This document shows, piece after piece, positions 61,959-62,130 of a stretch of DNA of 62,130 bases (position 1 is its first letter; every line of letters begins with the position of its first letter). The position numbers and the translations under genes were made by a program. A model generated the notes under the pieces. The model did no database searches and had not been told where the DNA came from. It saw nothing but the letters and a program-made list of their open reading frames with translations. This DNA is from Verrucomicrobiota bacterium (GTDB taxonomy: Bacteria; Verrucomicrobiota; Verrucomicrobiia; JADLBR01), in assembly GCA_029560585.1 (NCBI GenBank), contig JAKQKQ010000159.1, positions 1-62,130 on the forward strand, in the 5' to 3' direction.

Positions 61959-62130
61959 TAGCCCGGATATTTCACAGCCTGCCGGCTGTGAAATTCCGGG
62001 CTCTGGGAAAACCGCGCCATGAAAGCCATTTATTGGGAAAGGTCAGGCAAAAACTGGGGTTTCTCGCGGTTGCGGAGTGTGTTTCGCGGACCGGTGGCCC
62101 CAGACCCTTCAAAGTCGCGTTCTTCGGAGC
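61959..62130 (+). repeat. Second copy of the 225-bp element, cut by window edge
   Basis: Starts TAGCCCGGATATTTCACAGC, with the same ATTTCACAG/CTGTGAAAT hairpin and the same inner words (GGGAAAACCGCGCCATGAAA, GGGAAAGGTCAGGCAAAAAC, GTGTTTCGCGGACCGGTGG) as the copy inside the sulfatase at 16,680-16,911, on the opposite strand. About 55 bases lie beyond the window. Confidence 0.85.

Noticed and set aside
1-62130. CRISPR array or rRNA genes
   Set aside because: No regularly spaced direct repeats with unique spacers were seen; the short repeats are palindromic and scattered. No rRNA-like conserved words.

Overview
This is a GC-rich bacterial window, roughly 65-70% GC by eye outside one island. The gene content points to the PVC group (Verrucomicrobiota, Lentisphaerota, Planctomycetota and relatives). 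It has many secreted sulfatases, Tat-exported Gfo/Idh/MocA oxidoreductases, a glycyl radical enzyme, large secreted glycosidase-like proteins and many short palindromic intergenic repeats. I cannot fix the phylum from this sequence alone.

From 1 to about 17 kb, nearly everything is on the minus strand and concerns breakdown of sulfated sugars. The first unit, read right to left, is sulfatase, xylose-isomerase-like protein, Tat-exported oxidoreductase, PfkB sugar kinase and aldolase-like protein (cut by the window edge). This is an isomerase-kinase-aldolase layout facing a divergent AraC regulator. A GH32 fructan hydrolase, three more sulfatases and a sialidase-like protein follow. The last sulfatase carries a 225-bp repeat element inserted in frame in its signal peptide; a second copy of the element lies at the right edge of the window.

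From 17 to 43.5 kb there are a tRNA-Met, a metallophosphatase, a secreted transglutaminase-like protein, a small PH-domain protein, a second catabolic unit (GntR regulator, oxidoreductase, DeoC aldolase, glycyl radical enzyme with a twin-arginine signal, radical-SAM activase), two large glycosidase-like secreted proteins, carB, a small secreted protein, an RND efflux pair and a tRNA-Thr.

From 43,575 to 60,030 lies an integrated genomic island of about 16.4 kb, bounded by a 38-bp direct repeat of the 5' half of the tRNA-Thr. It holds a tyrosine integrase, two small DNA-binding proteins, a primase/helicase-like replication module, and on the minus strand a defence operon. That operon runs hsdR, ietA, ietS, hsdM fused to a target-recognition domain, a HEPN protein framed by two broken hsdS ends, and a HExxH protein. 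Base composition suggests that ietAS and the recognition-domain/HEPN segment were spliced into an older type I restriction operon.

From 60 kb to the end there is one anchored or secreted unknown, a decayed RAYT (REP-associated transposase) remnant between inverted repeats, and the partial second copy of the 225-bp element. No rRNA genes or CRISPR arrays were seen.
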